18,285 bases of DNA from CAZYMF01 sp964648215 (GCA_964648215.1 CAZYMF010000091.1:1-18285), one strand, 5' to 3'. Counted from the first letter of the stretch, positions 6,823 through 14,691 are shown. Notes: a model not told the origin generated them from the letters alone. Translations and numbers: made by a program.

Positions 6823-7758
6823 ATGCCCGTTCTCGACGACATCCGGCACCAGCGGATCGAGGCCAACGGCTTGCGCTTCCACGTCGCCACGGCCGGGGAG
6901 GGCGAGCGCCTGGCGCTGTGCCTGCACGGCTTTCCCGAGTGCTGGTTCTCCTGGCGCTACCAGCTGCCGCTGTTGGCCCGGCTCGGTTACCGTGCCTGGG
7001 CTCCGGATCTGCGGGGTTACGGCGACACGGAGCGGCCGTCGCGGCGGGAGGACTACGCGCTCGAGCGCCTGCTCGACGACGTGGCCGGTTTGATCGACGC
7101 GGCCGGAGCGCGTTCGACCGTGCTGCTGGCGCACGACTGGGGAGGGGTGATCGCCTGGTACTTCGCCATGCGGCGCGTGCGGCCGCTGGAGCGGCTGGTG
7201 ATCATGAATCTGCCGCACCCGGCGCTCATGGAGCGGACGCTCCGCACCTGGCGCCAGCTCGCCCGCTCGTGGTACGTCCTGTTCTTTCAGCTGCCGCGCC
7301 TGCCCGAGGCGTTGCTGCGGGCGCGGGGCTGTCGCGCGATCGGTGATGCGTTTCGCAACATGGCGGTGGACAAGGACCGGTTTCCCGACGAAGTCCTGCA
7401 AGTCTATCGCAACAATGCCGCGCGGCCCGGTGCGCTCACGGCGATGCTCAACTACTATCGCGCCCTCGTTCGCGGCGGCGGCGCCGCCCGCCAGCGCGCC
7501 CTCGGCTATCCCGTGATCGAAACACCGACGCTGATGATCTGGGGCGAACGCGACTCCGCCCTCGGCAAGGAAACGACCTACGGCACCAAGGCGTTCGTGC
7601 GCGACTTCACGCTTCGCTACCTGCCCGACGTTTCGCACTGGGTGCAGCAGGAGGCGCCCGAGGTGGTCAACGGCATGCTGGAGGCCTGGCTGCGCGGGCA
7701 GCCCGTGCCGCAGGCCACGATGTCCGATGAAGCGCCGGGCCAGGCGTACCGGGGGTGA
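6823..7758 (+). CDS. Alpha/beta hydrolase, epoxide-hydrolase type
   Basis: Predicted soluble alpha/beta-fold hydrolase of 311 residues. The fold's landmarks are in order: oxyanion-hole HGFP (35-38) in a CLHGFPECWFSWR context, DLRGYG (62-67), nucleophile elbow HDWGG (104-108) with Asp105, acid D244 in WGERDSALG, and H272 in DVSHWVQQEAPE. An Asp nucleophile with HGFPE and a lid tyrosine in NYYR (210-213) points to epoxide hydrolase. Y151 in SWYVLFF is the candidate second lid tyrosine. Fluoroacetate or haloalkane dehalogenases share the Asp nucleophile, but HGFPECW and NYYR favour epoxides. Substrate is unknown. ATG 6823 starts a typical N-terminus but lacks a clear Shine-Dalgarno. It is the first of four same-strand genes and is divergent from pilT. 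Confidence 0.88.
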   Translation: MPVLDDIRHQRIEANGLRFHVATAGEGERLALCLHGFPECWFSWRYQLPLLARLGYRAWAPDLRGYGDTERPSRREDYALERLLDDVAGLIDAAGARSTVLLAHDWGGVIAWYFAMRRVRPLERLVIMNLPHPALMERTLRTWRQLARSWYVLFFQLPRLPEALLRARGCRAIGDAFRNMAVDKDRFPDEVLQVYRNNAARPGALTAMLNYYRALVRGGGAARQRALGYPVIETPTLMIWGERDSALGKETTYGTKAFVRDFTLRYLPDVSHWVQQEAPEVVNGMLEAWLRGQPVPQATMSDEAPGQAYRG

Positions 7759-7829
7759 AGGAAGGCAACGGGCGCGACGTTGCGCGAGCAGGACGAGCCG
7801 CCACGGAGCCTTGAGGAAGCCGTGCCGTG

Positions 7830-7835
7830 AGGAGG
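7830..7835 (+). promoter_or_regulatory. Ribosome binding site deciding the thioesterase start
   Basis: AGGAGG ends nine nt before GTG 7845. The upstream in-frame GTG at 7827 would place this strong site inside the coding region, so 7845 is the better start. Confidence 0.7.
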
Positions 7836-7844
7836 GATATCCCA

Positions 7845-8525
7845 GTGGAGCAGAACGATCGCAAGAGTGATTCCGTGCCCGACGCGGCCTCGCCGAGTGA
7901 CGATGCCGTGTGGGAGGAAAGGCGGCGCCTGGCGGCGGCCATGCGTCTGGTGATCGAGAGGCTGGTGACGACGGAGGCGCCGCTGGACGAGCTGCGGCTC
8001 GCCGCCGACCGTCTGGAAGGCTACGCCGAACGCCTCGAGAAGCTCCCGCGCCAGTTCGTTACCTGGGGCCACCCCGAGGCGTCGACGGCGGGAACCGTGG
8101 GCGGCTTTTTCGACCTGAGCCCGCTGATGGGGCGGGCGAATCCCCTCGCCCCACCCATTCATCTTCGTGTCGAGGGCGACGTGGTCCGCGGCACGGTCGG
8201 CTTCGGCTGGGCGTACCAGGGGCCGCCCGGCCATCTGCACGGCGGCTTCGTGGCCGCCATGTTCGACGAGGCCCTCGGCCTGGCCCAGTCGATGACGGGC
8301 AACCCCGGCATGACCGGGACACTCACCGTGCGCTACCGCCGGCCGACGCCGCTCAACACCGAGCTGAGGATCGAGGCCATGGTCAAGCGTATCGAGGGGC
8401 GCAAGATCTTCACCGAGGCGCGCCTCTATGCCGGGGACACACTCACGGCGGAGGCCGAGGCGATCTTCATCTCGATCGACATCACGTCGCTGCAGAAGCT
8501 GGTTCGGGTGCGGCGCGACCGCTGA
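7845..8525 (+). CDS. PaaI-family hotdog thioesterase
   Basis: Predicted acyl-CoA thioesterase of the hotdog fold, 226 residues from GTG 7845 (start chosen from the AGGAGG at 7830-7835; GTG 7827 would add six residues). The hotdog core fills about residues 85-215. It has the family signature GPPGHLHGGFVAAMFDEALG (126-145), where HGG at 132-134 and D141/E142 frame the active site. TGTLTVRYRRPTPLNTEL then forms the next strands, a common pattern in YbgC/PaaI proteins. About 80 residues precede the core and include a charged, helix-prone stretch (VWEERRRLAAAMRL to LEKLPRQF), longer than in minimal PaaI proteins (about 140 aa). Its substrate is not visible in the sequence. It lies 86 bp after the hydrolase and 49 bp before ispH. 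Confidence 0.87.
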   Translation: MEQNDRKSDSVPDAASPSDDAVWEERRRLAAAMRLVIERLVTTEAPLDELRLAADRLEGYAERLEKLPRQFVTWGHPEASTAGTVGGFFDLSPLMGRANPLAPPIHLRVEGDVVRGTVGFGWAYQGPPGHLHGGFVAAMFDEALGLAQSMTGNPGMTGTLTVRYRRPTPLNTELRIEAMVKRIEGRKIFTEARLYAGDTLTAEAEAIFISIDITSLQKLVRVRRDR

Positions 8526-8574
8526 GGCCGCCCTACTCCTTGTCGCGGGGGCGGGCCCGTGGCACAGTCTGCTC

Positions 8575-9570
8575 ATGGGGTTGCAGCCGAGCCGGCGTGA
8601 GGCAGGAGGGTCCGCTGGCGCCGAGATCCTGCTCGCCAGCCCGCGCGGCTTCTGCGCCGGGGTCGCCTACGCCGTGGAGATCGTCGACCTGGTTCTCGAA
8701 CGTTACGGGCCGCCGGTCTACGTCCGCCACGAGATCGTTCACAACCGCCACGTCGTCGACGGCCTGCGCCGGCGCGGGGCGCGTTTCGTCGAAGATCTGG
8801 CCGACGTGCCGGCGGAGAGCGTATTGATCTTCAGCGCCCACGGCGTGTCGCCGGGTGTGCGGCAGGCGGCGAGCGAACGGCGGCTGCGCGTCATCGACGC
8901 CACCTGCCCGCTGGTCACCAAGGTGCACGTCGAGGTGCTGCGCTATGCGCGCGAAGGCTTCGAGATCCTGCTCATCGGTCATCGTGGCCACGTCGAGGTG
9001 GAAGGCACCCTCGGGCACGCCCCGGAGCGGACGCACCTGATCGAGTCGACCGCGGCCGCCGCCGCGGTGCGGGTGCGCGACCCCGAGCGGGTCGCGGTGG
9101 TGACACAGACCACGCTCTCGGTCGACGACACGCGGGAGATCATCGAGGCCATTCGCCGCCGCTTTCCGAACGTGCGCGCGCCGCGCCGGGACGACATCTG
9201 CTATGCCACGCAGAACCGCCAGACGGCGGTGAAGGAGCTGGCGCGCCAAGCCGACCTGGTGTTGGTCATCGGGTCGCCGGCCTCCAGCAACGCCAATCGA
9301 CTGGTCGAGGTGGCGCGCGGCCAGGGGACGGCGACGCACCTGATCGAGGAAGCGAGCGCCGTCGACCCGGCCTGGTTGCACGAGGTGCGCGCCGTCGGCC
9401 TCACCGCCGGTGCCTCCACTCCGGAGCTGCTGGTGACGCAGACGGTGGAGCGGCTGCGGCAGTTGGGCTGCGGTGGTGTTCGCGACGTGGTGACCGCCGC
9501 AGAGAGTGTTTCCTTCCCGTTGCCCCGCGAGCTGCGCGAGGCCGCGGCGGGCTCTCCCGCGACGGAATGA
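8575..9570 (+). CDS. ispH: 4-hydroxy-3-methylbut-2-enyl diphosphate reductase
   Basis: Last enzyme of the MEP pathway: reduces HMBPP to IPP and DMAPP using a [4Fe-4S] cluster. The 331-residue product has the three cluster cysteines C27 (PRGFCAGV), C111 (DATCPLVTKVH) and C209 (DDICYATQNRQ), matching E. coli C12, C96 and C197. It also has H139 and E141 in GHRGHVEVEGT, equivalent to E. coli H124 and E126, TQTTLS (178-182), the substrate-binding SSNANRL (237-243) and AGASTPE (278-284). ATG 8575 gives about 15 extra residues before the conserved EILLASPRGFCAGV compared with E. coli. Its Shine-Dalgarno is weak, and a GGAGG lies just inside the extension near 8603. The frame is open upstream to 8428, but that part overlaps the thioesterase. 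The usual Pro in GHxGHPEVEGT is Val140 here. Confidence 0.96.
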   Translation: MGLQPSRREAGGSAGAEILLASPRGFCAGVAYAVEIVDLVLERYGPPVYVRHEIVHNRHVVDGLRRRGARFVEDLADVPAESVLIFSAHGVSPGVRQAASERRLRVIDATCPLVTKVHVEVLRYAREGFEILLIGHRGHVEVEGTLGHAPERTHLIESTAAAAAVRVRDPERVAVVTQTTLSVDDTREIIEAIRRRFPNVRAPRRDDICYATQNRQTAVKELARQADLVLVIGSPASSNANRLVEVARGQGTATHLIEEASAVDPAWLHEVRAVGLTAGASTPELLVTQTVERLRQLGCGGVRDVVTAAESVSFPLPRELREAAAGSPATE

Positions 9571-9664
9571 GCCGGCGCCCGGTGGGGGCGGCAGCGGCCC
9601 TCCTCGCGCGCACGTTCGTCGGCTTTCGGTTGCTGGCGGCCCGGCACTGTGGAATTTTGCGCGA

Positions 9665-10663
9665 ATGCTTTCGTGCCGGACTCTGGGACGGACGGGGTTG
9701 ACGGTCTCTCGGCTGGGGCTGGGGCTCGCCGCCCTGGGGCGTCCCGGCTACATGACGATCGGCCACGCGGCGGATCTGGCGCGCGAGTACTCGGTGGCGG
9801 CAATGGAGGGGCGAGCGCACGCGGTGTTGGACGAGGCCTGGGCCGCGGGGGTGAGATACGTCGATGCGGCGCGCTCGTACGGCCGCGCCGAGGAGTTTCT
9901 CGCCCATTGGCTGAAGGCGCGCGGCCTGGCCCCGGGCGCGATCACGGTCGGCTCGAAGTGGGGCTACACCTATACGGCGGACTGGCGGGTGGACGTGGCG
10001 CAGCACGAGGTGAAGGAGCACACGCTCGCGGTTCTGTCGCGCCAGATCGGGGAGAGCCGCGAGCTGCTCGGCGAGCATCTGCACCTCTACCACATTCACT
10101 CGGCGACGCTGGAGAGCGGGGTTCTCGACAACCGTCCGGTTCTGGAGAAGCTCGCCGAGCTGCGCCACGGCGGGTTGGCCGTCGGGTTGACGCTGACCGG
10201 GCCGCGGCAGGCCGATACGCTGCGGCGCGCCCTCGAGGTCGAGGTGGCCGGCGAGCGCGTCTTCGACTGCGCCCAGGCGACCTGGAACGTGCTCGAAACC
10301 TCGGCGGGCCCGGCGTTGCAGCTCGCTCACGATGCCGGGCTCGGGATCATCGTCAAGGAGCCCCTGGCCAACGGTCGCCTCACGGAGCGGAACCGGGAAG
10401 CGGATTTCGCCGCCCGGCGCTCGGTCCTGGCTTCGTTGAGCCGGCGGCTGGAGACCACGCCGGACGCGCTGGCGCTGGCCTTCGTCCTGGCGCAGCCGTG
10501 GGCGGACGTCGTTCTCAGTGGCGCAGCCACCGGCTCGCAGTTGCGCTCCAACCTGGCCGCGTCGACGCTGACGTTGGACGATCGGTCCCGGGAGCAGCTG
10601 CAAGCGCTGCAGGAAGCTCCCGCCCAGTACTGGGCGACCCGCAGCCGCTTGCCGTGGAACTAG
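9665..10663 (+). CDS. Aldo/keto reductase
   Basis: Predicted NAD(P)H-dependent oxidoreductase with a (beta/alpha)8 barrel, 332 residues. The N-terminus RTLGRTGLTVSRLGLGLAALG is typical of the superfamily. The catalytic tetrad can be read as D67 and Y72 in YVDAARSYG, K98 in GSKWGY and H145 in LYHIHSA. The C-terminal NADPH-binding part is looser: KEPLANGRL, then SGAATGSQLRSNL (the GAxxxxQ-x3-N element) near 280-295. It resembles the L-galactose/pyridoxal dehydrogenase-like branch, but I cannot name a substrate. ATG 9665 begins the canonical N-terminus. The upstream open frame to 9506 overlaps ispH and looks non-coding. The gap from ispH is 94 bp, with no clear promoter seen. No key residue is missing. 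Confidence 0.88.
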   Translation: MLSCRTLGRTGLTVSRLGLGLAALGRPGYMTIGHAADLAREYSVAAMEGRAHAVLDEAWAAGVRYVDAARSYGRAEEFLAHWLKARGLAPGAITVGSKWGYTYTADWRVDVAQHEVKEHTLAVLSRQIGESRELLGEHLHLYHIHSATLESGVLDNRPVLEKLAELRHGGLAVGLTLTGPRQADTLRRALEVEVAGERVFDCAQATWNVLETSAGPALQLAHDAGLGIIVKEPLANGRLTERNREADFAARRSVLASLSRRLETTPDALALAFVLAQPWADVVLSGAATGSQLRSNLAASTLTLDDRSREQLQALQEAPAQYWATRSRLPWN

Positions 10664-10712
10664 GGAAGCGGCGAAACCTCTACGCTCGACCCGCTCCGGA
10701 GCCTTGCCATTC

Positions 10713-10742
10713 TTGACTCCTCGGGCGACGGCGGGCTATAGC
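10713..10742 (+). promoter_or_regulatory. Sigma70-like promoter ahead of argS
   Basis: TTGACT (10713-10718) matches the -35 consensus at 5 of 6 positions. TATAGC (10737-10742) matches the -10 at 4 of 6, with an 18-bp spacer. Transcription would begin near 10749, leaving a leader of about 78 nt before argS. This is the best promoter-like pair I found in the window. Confidence 0.55.
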
Positions 10743-10821
10743 TGCCGCCAACTTTTGCGGAGATCTCGGCAGCTCTCTCTGCGGTGAATCCCATGCCGAC
10801 CGGGTGGCGATACTGGCGTAC

Positions 10822-10826
10822 GGAGG
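10822..10826 (+). promoter_or_regulatory. GGAGG directly abutting the argS start codon
   Basis: GGAGG sits immediately before ATG 10827 with no spacer, too close for normal Shine-Dalgarno use. No upstream in-frame start exists before the stop at 10785-10787, and the family N-terminus fits ATG 10827. Either initiation here is weak or uses another signal, or the start is internal (for example GTG 10875), which would cut into the N-terminal domain. Confidence 0.4.
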
Positions 10827-12482
10827 ATGAAAAGACGTCTTGAAGGGCTGCTCCAGCAAGCACTGACTCGAGCCGTGAAGGGGGGAGCGCTGAAGTCCGA
10901 AGGCCTCCCCCCTTTGCTTTTGGAGGTTCCCAAGAACCCCGATTTCGGGGATCTCGCCTCGACCGTGGCGCTGGGGATGGCGCGGGCCGAGCGGCGTTCG
11001 CCGCGCCAGATCGCGGAGGTCGTCCGCGACCACATCGAGGATCGCGAGGGGATCTTGGCTGCGGTGACGATCGAGGGGCCCGGCTACCTGAACTTCCGCT
11101 TTTCCCCCAGCTTCTGGGCCGAGTCGCTGGCGGTGATCGGGGAGGGCCCGGAGCCGATACGCTTTGCCGACGTCGGCCGCGGCGCGCGTGTTCAGGTCGA
11201 GTTCGTCAGCGCCAATCCGACCGGTCCCCTGACCATCGGTCACGGGCGCAACGCGGTCCTCGGCGATGCCGTGGCCCGTCTGCTCGAGGCCACCGGGCAC
11301 CGGGTCGCGCGCGAGTATTACTTCAACAACGCCGGCCGCCAGATGACGATCCTCGGAGAGTCGGTGAAGGCGCGCTACCGGGAGCTGCTCGGTGACGACA
11401 TCACCTTTCCGGAAGAGGGCTACCGGGGCGAGTACATCACCGAGATCGCTCGTACCCTGGTGGCCGAGCGCGGGGACAGCCTGCGTGGCGAGCCGGCCAC
11501 CGGCCCCTTCAAGGAGGCCGCCGAGCGCGTCATCATGGGAGACATCGAAGCGACCCTGAAGCGGATCGACATCCACTTCGACGTCTACTTCAACGAGGAC
11601 TCGCTCTACGCCGGCGGGCAGATCGCCGAGGTGCTCGAAGCCCTGCGCCGGCGTGGCCTGGCCTTCGATCGCGAGGGGGCGGTCTGGCTGCACGGCGAGC
11701 CGCTGGGGTTGGACAAGGACCGCGTCTTGGTGAAGTCGAGCGGCGAGCCCGCCTACCGTCTCCCGGACATCGCCTATCATCAGGAGAAGCTGCGGCGCGG
11801 GTTCGATCTGATCATCGACATCCTCGGGGCCGACCACATCGCCGAGCACGAGGAGGTCAAGGCCGCGATCCGGGCTCTGGGGCTGGAGGCCGACCGGATC
11901 AAGGCGATCATCTATCAGTTCGTCACCCTGACGCGCGGCGGCGAGCAGGTGAAGATGTCGACGCGCCGGGCCGAGTACGTCACGGTGGACGAGCTGCTCG
12001 ACGAGGTGGGCAGCGACGTCGTGCGCTTCTTCTTTCTCACCCGCCGCGCCGACAGCCATCTCGAGTTCGATCTCGATCTGGCCAAGAAGCAGTCGGCGGA
12101 CAACCCGGTCTTCTACGTCCAGTACGCGCACGCTCGCATCTGCAGCCTCGCGGCCGAGGCGGCCAAGCAGGGGCTGCCGCGGGCCGCGGCGGCGTCCTCG
12201 CACCTGGAGACCCTGACCGCGCCGGAGGAAGTGGCGGTGGTCAAGCTCCTGGCGCGCTTCACGGACACGGTGGAAGATGCGGCGCGTGCTCTCGAGCCCC
12301 ACCGGGTGGTATTCTACCTGATCGACTTGGCAAGCGAGTTCCATCGCTTCTATAACCATCATCGGGTGTTGACCGAAGACCGGGAGCGCAGCGCCGCCCG
12401 CTTGTACCTGGCCCATGCCGCGGCGAACGTGATCCGTGGCGGGCTCGGATTGCTCGGCGTCCGCGCTCCGGAGAAGATGTGA
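10827..12482 (+). CDS. argS: Arginyl-tRNA synthetase
   Basis: Class I synthetase that attaches arginine to tRNA-Arg; cytoplasmic and normally essential. The 551-residue length is usual. An N-terminal tRNA-recognition domain (about 1-95) contains VPKNPDFGDLAS. The Rossmann catalytic core has SANPTGPLTIGHGR (128-141), the HIGH-type motif. KMSTR (376-380) replaces canonical KMSKS, which is common in bacterial ArgRS. The DALR anticodon-binding domain starts at YVQYAHARI (430-438) and ends with LGLLGVRAPEKM. It is preceded by a promoter-like pair at 10713-10742 and a leader of about 78 nt. It overlaps the downstream SPOR gene by 4 nt (shared ATGTGA context), so the two should be cotranscribed and translationally coupled. 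All expected motifs are intact. Confidence 0.97.
   Translation: MKRRLEGLLQQALTRAVKGGALKSEGLPPLLLEVPKNPDFGDLASTVALGMARAERRSPRQIAEVVRDHIEDREGILAAVTIEGPGYLNFRFSPSFWAESLAVIGEGPEPIRFADVGRGARVQVEFVSANPTGPLTIGHGRNAVLGDAVARLLEATGHRVAREYYFNNAGRQMTILGESVKARYRELLGDDITFPEEGYRGEYITEIARTLVAERGDSLRGEPATGPFKEAAERVIMGDIEATLKRIDIHFDVYFNEDSLYAGGQIAEVLEALRRRGLAFDREGAVWLHGEPLGLDKDRVLVKSSGEPAYRLPDIAYHQEKLRRGFDLIIDILGADHIAEHEEVKAAIRALGLEADRIKAIIYQFVTLTRGGEQVKMSTRRAEYVTVDELLDEVGSDVVRFFFLTRRADSHLEFDLDLAKKQSADNPVFYVQYAHARICSLAAEAAKQGLPRAAAASSHLETLTAPEEVAVVKLLARFTDTVEDAARALEPHRVVFYLIDLASEFHRFYNHHRVLTEDRERSAARLYLAHAAANVIRGGLGLLGVRAPEKM
12470..12473 (+). promoter_or_regulatory. Ribosome binding site favouring GTG start of the SPOR gene
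   Basis: GGAG within the last codons of argS lies five nt before GTG 12479. The alternative ATG 12488 has a GAGGG only two nt upstream, so GTG 12479 is somewhat preferred. Confidence 0.5.
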
Positions 12483-13126
12483 GGGCTATGGCGCGACGTG
12501 ACGGTTCGGCGGGTCTGAGCATCGGGGCGGTCCTGACGTTGACGTTGGGATTCGTGGTCGCCTCGCTCCTCATCTTCATCTTCGGTATCTGGGTCGGGAA
12601 GGACATGGTCGAGCGTCGCCTGGCCCAGGAAGAGCGGGTGGTGCGCAAGCACGTCGACGTGGCGCAGGTCGCGATTCCCGAGAACGGCGAGTCGGCGGGC
12701 GCCGCGCCGGGGCCGGCCTCGGCACCGCCGCTGCCGACCGCGGTGGCGGCGGCCACGGCGACGACGGTACGGATCGCCGCCACCCCAACCCATACCCGGG
12801 TGGTGGCGGCGCACACGCCGACGCGGCACGCGGAAGCTCGCCCGACCGCGACGCAGGCCAAGGCCCAACGACACCTGGACGAGTGGGCCGACGCCGGATG
12901 GACGGTCCAGGTCTACGCCACCACCGATCCCAAGCAGGCCACCTCGTTCGCGCGCCGCTTGCTGGCCAAGGGCTACGATGCCTACACCCTCCAGGCGCCG
13001 CTGCGGGGGCAGACCTGGTACCGGGTGCGCGTCGGGCGCTTTTCGAGCCGCGAGAAGGCGGAGCAGATGGAGCAGCGGCTGAAGCGGCTGGAAGGCATGG
13101 AGGCGGCCTACGTTACCGCCCAGTGA
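12479..13126 (+). CDS. Membrane-anchored SPOR-domain protein
   Basis: Predicted 215-residue bitopic inner-membrane protein. A short basic N-terminus (MRAMARRDG) precedes one transmembrane helix (about 14-40). A charged stretch and a long Ala/Pro/Thr-rich low-complexity linker (about 65-130) then cross the periplasm. The C-terminal SPOR domain (about 140-215) begins WTVQVYATTDPKQATSFARRL and contains the RGQTWYRVRVGRFSSREKAE core. SPOR domains bind glycan strands lacking stem peptides and often send proteins to the division septum. The layout resembles FtsN or DedD, but linker and length give no firm assignment. The start is GTG 12479 (overlapping argS by 4 nt) or ATG 12488, differing by three residues. 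A SPOR gene after argS is, from memory, a recurring arrangement in deltaproteobacterial genomes. Confidence 0.85.
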   Translation: MRAMARRDGSAGLSIGAVLTLTLGFVVASLLIFIFGIWVGKDMVERRLAQEERVVRKHVDVAQVAIPENGESAGAAPGPASAPPLPTAVAAATATTVRIAATPTHTRVVAAHTPTRHAEARPTATQAKAQRHLDEWADAGWTVQVYATTDPKQATSFARRLLAKGYDAYTLQAPLRGQTWYRVRVGRFSSREKAEQMEQRLKRLEGMEAAYVTAQ

Positions 13127-13167
13127 GGGCGCCACGGCGAGCCGCGCGTATCGCACGACCGTAGAGC

Positions 13168-13194
13168 CAGGGCGGACGCTTCGTTCGCGCCCTG
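13168..13194 (+). terminator. Hairpin upstream of trpE
   Basis: CAGGGCG (13168-13174) and CGCCCTG (13188-13194) are a perfect 7-bp stem. A possible inner stem pairs ACG (13176-13178) with CGT (13182-13184) around CTT. It lies between the SPOR stop (13126) and trpE ATG (13210), ending 15 nt before the start. No T-run follows. It may terminate argS transcripts or affect trpE translation; no Trp-codon leader peptide is visible. Confidence 0.4.
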
Positions 13195-13209
13195 CTAAGC
13201 TGACGAGGC

Positions 13210-14691
13210 ATGCACTTCCCTGAATTCGACGAGTTCTGCGTCCTGGCGCGGCAGGGCAATCTGGTGCCGGTCTACCGCGAGATCCTGGCCGACCTGGAGA
13301 CGCCGGTATCCGCCTTCTTGAAGATCGACGAGGGCGGCGACGCCTTCCTGCTGGAGAGCGTCGAGGGCGGGGAGAAGTGGGCACGGTACAGCTTCCTCGG
13401 CGTGGCGCCCGAGCTGGTGCTGTCGAGCAAGGGGGCGGTGGTCACCGAGGCGCGCGCGGGGCTGCCGCCGGTGGTCCGCGAGGTCGGCGATCCGCTCGAC
13501 GCCGTGCGGGAGCTGCTGCGGCGCTACCGGCCGGTTGCGGTGAAGGGCCTGCCGCGCTTTTCGGGGGGCCTGGTGGGCTATCTCGGCTACGACCTGGTTC
13601 GTTTCTTCGAGAAGCTGCCGGCGCGGGCGGGTGACGACCTGCACATGCCCGACCTCTACCTGATGCAGGCGGACACGCTGCTGATCTTCGACAACGTGGC
13701 GCAGCACATCAAGGTGGTGTCGCACGCTCTGGTGCCGCCGGACGCGAGCCCCGCCGATCTGCGCGTTGCCTACGACGGCGCCTGCGCCAAGGTCGATCGG
13801 CTGGTGACCCGCCTGCAGCGTCCCGTCGTGGCGCCGCACGGCGAGGGCGCCAGCGAGCCGGCCCCCGTCGGCTGCAATCTCACCCAGGAGCAGTACGAGT
13901 CGATGGTCCGGCGGGCCAAGGAGTACATCTTCGCCGGCGACGTCATTCAGGTCGTCCTGGCGCAGCGCTTCGAATGCCCGTTGCGGGCGCATCCTGTCAA
14001 CATCTATCGCAGCCTGCGGGCGGTGAATCCCTCCCCCTACATGTTCTTCCTGCGTGCCGGCGCGCAGACGTTGCTCGGCGCCTCGCCGGAGGTGATGGTG
14101 CGGCTGGAGGGCGGGGGGGTCACCGTGCGTCCGAACGCCGGCACGCGCCCGCGCGGCACCGAGGAGAAGCTCGACACCGCGTTGGAGCAAGAGCTGCTCC
14201 ACGACCCCAAGGAGATCGCCGAGCACATCATGCTGGTCGATCTCGGCCGCAACGACGTCGGGCGGGTGTCCAAGATCGGCACGGTGGCGGTCACCGAGCG
14301 CCTCGTGGTCGAACGCTACTCGCACGTCATGCACCTGGTTTCCAACGTGCGCGGCGAGCTGGCCGACGGGCTCGATTGCTTCGATGCCTTCCGCGCCACC
14401 TTCCCCGCCGGGACGCTGACCGGAGCGCCGAAGATCCGGGCGATGGAGATCATCGACGAGCTCGAGCCGATGCGGCGGGGCATCTACGGCGGGGCCGTGG
14501 GCTACTTCGACTTTTCCGGCAACATGGACACGTGCATCACCATTCGCACGCTGCTGGTGTCGGGAAACCGCGTCTACATCCAGGCGGGAGCCGGGATCGT
14601 GGCGGACTCCGACCCGGAGCGCGAGCACGCCGAGTGCGTCAACAAGGCCCGCGCCGTGATCCACGCCATCCGCCTGGCCGAGGCCATGTGA
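13210..14691 (+). CDS. trpE: Anthranilate synthase component I
   Basis: Converts chorismate to anthranilate with ammonia supplied by TrpG, committing flux to tryptophan. The 493-residue protein is full length and starts HFPEFDEFCVLARQGNLVPVYREILADLE-like, typical of TrpE. LLES (47-50) and NPSPYMF (273-279) are the motifs that form the Trp feedback site in enteric TrpE, so allosteric inhibition by tryptophan is likely. The chorismate-binding domain (about 225-490) has LLGASPE (288-294), AGTRPRG (310-316), HIMLVDLGRND (339-349), FPAGTLTGAPK (398-408), IYGGAVGY (425-432) and IQAGAGIVADSDP (457-469). The residue before AGT is Asn309, where Ile is usual. ATG 13210 has GAGG very close (13205-13208), and the N-terminus matches the family. 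It is the first gene of the trp operon. Confidence 0.97.
   Translation: MHFPEFDEFCVLARQGNLVPVYREILADLETPVSAFLKIDEGGDAFLLESVEGGEKWARYSFLGVAPELVLSSKGAVVTEARAGLPPVVREVGDPLDAVRELLRRYRPVAVKGLPRFSGGLVGYLGYDLVRFFEKLPARAGDDLHMPDLYLMQADTLLIFDNVAQHIKVVSHALVPPDASPADLRVAYDGACAKVDRLVTRLQRPVVAPHGEGASEPAPVGCNLTQEQYESMVRRAKEYIFAGDVIQVVLAQRFECPLRAHPVNIYRSLRAVNPSPYMFFLRAGAQTLLGASPEVMVRLEGGGVTVRPNAGTRPRGTEEKLDTALEQELLHDPKEIAEHIMLVDLGRNDVGRVSKIGTVAVTERLVVERYSHVMHLVSNVRGELADGLDCFDAFRATFPAGTLTGAPKIRAMEIIDELEPMRRGIYGGAVGYFDFSGNMDTCITIRTLLVSGNRVYIQAGAGIVADSDPEREHAECVNKARAVIHAIRLAEAM

Noticed and set aside
9571..9664. Sigma54-type promoter before the aldo/keto reductase (GGCAC and TTGC present)
   Set aside because: The distance between the GG and GC elements does not fit the -24/-12 spacing.
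11952..11966. KMSTR instead of KMSKS in ArgRS as a sign of lost function
   Set aside because: Degenerate KMSKS motifs are common in bacterial arginyl-tRNA synthetases.
10680..12416. Very long open frame antisense to argS (578 codons)
   Set aside because: Low-complexity Arg/Gly/Asp/Leu-rich product with no motif, antisense to an unambiguous synthetase; a by-product of high GC codon usage.
13127..13209. Classical trp attenuator with leader peptide
   Set aside because: A hairpin is present but there is no short ORF with tandem Trp codons and no T-run.
13195..14664. Open frame of 489 codons antisense to trpE
   Set aside because: Mirrors trpE codon bias, His/Arg/Asp-rich with no recognisable domain.
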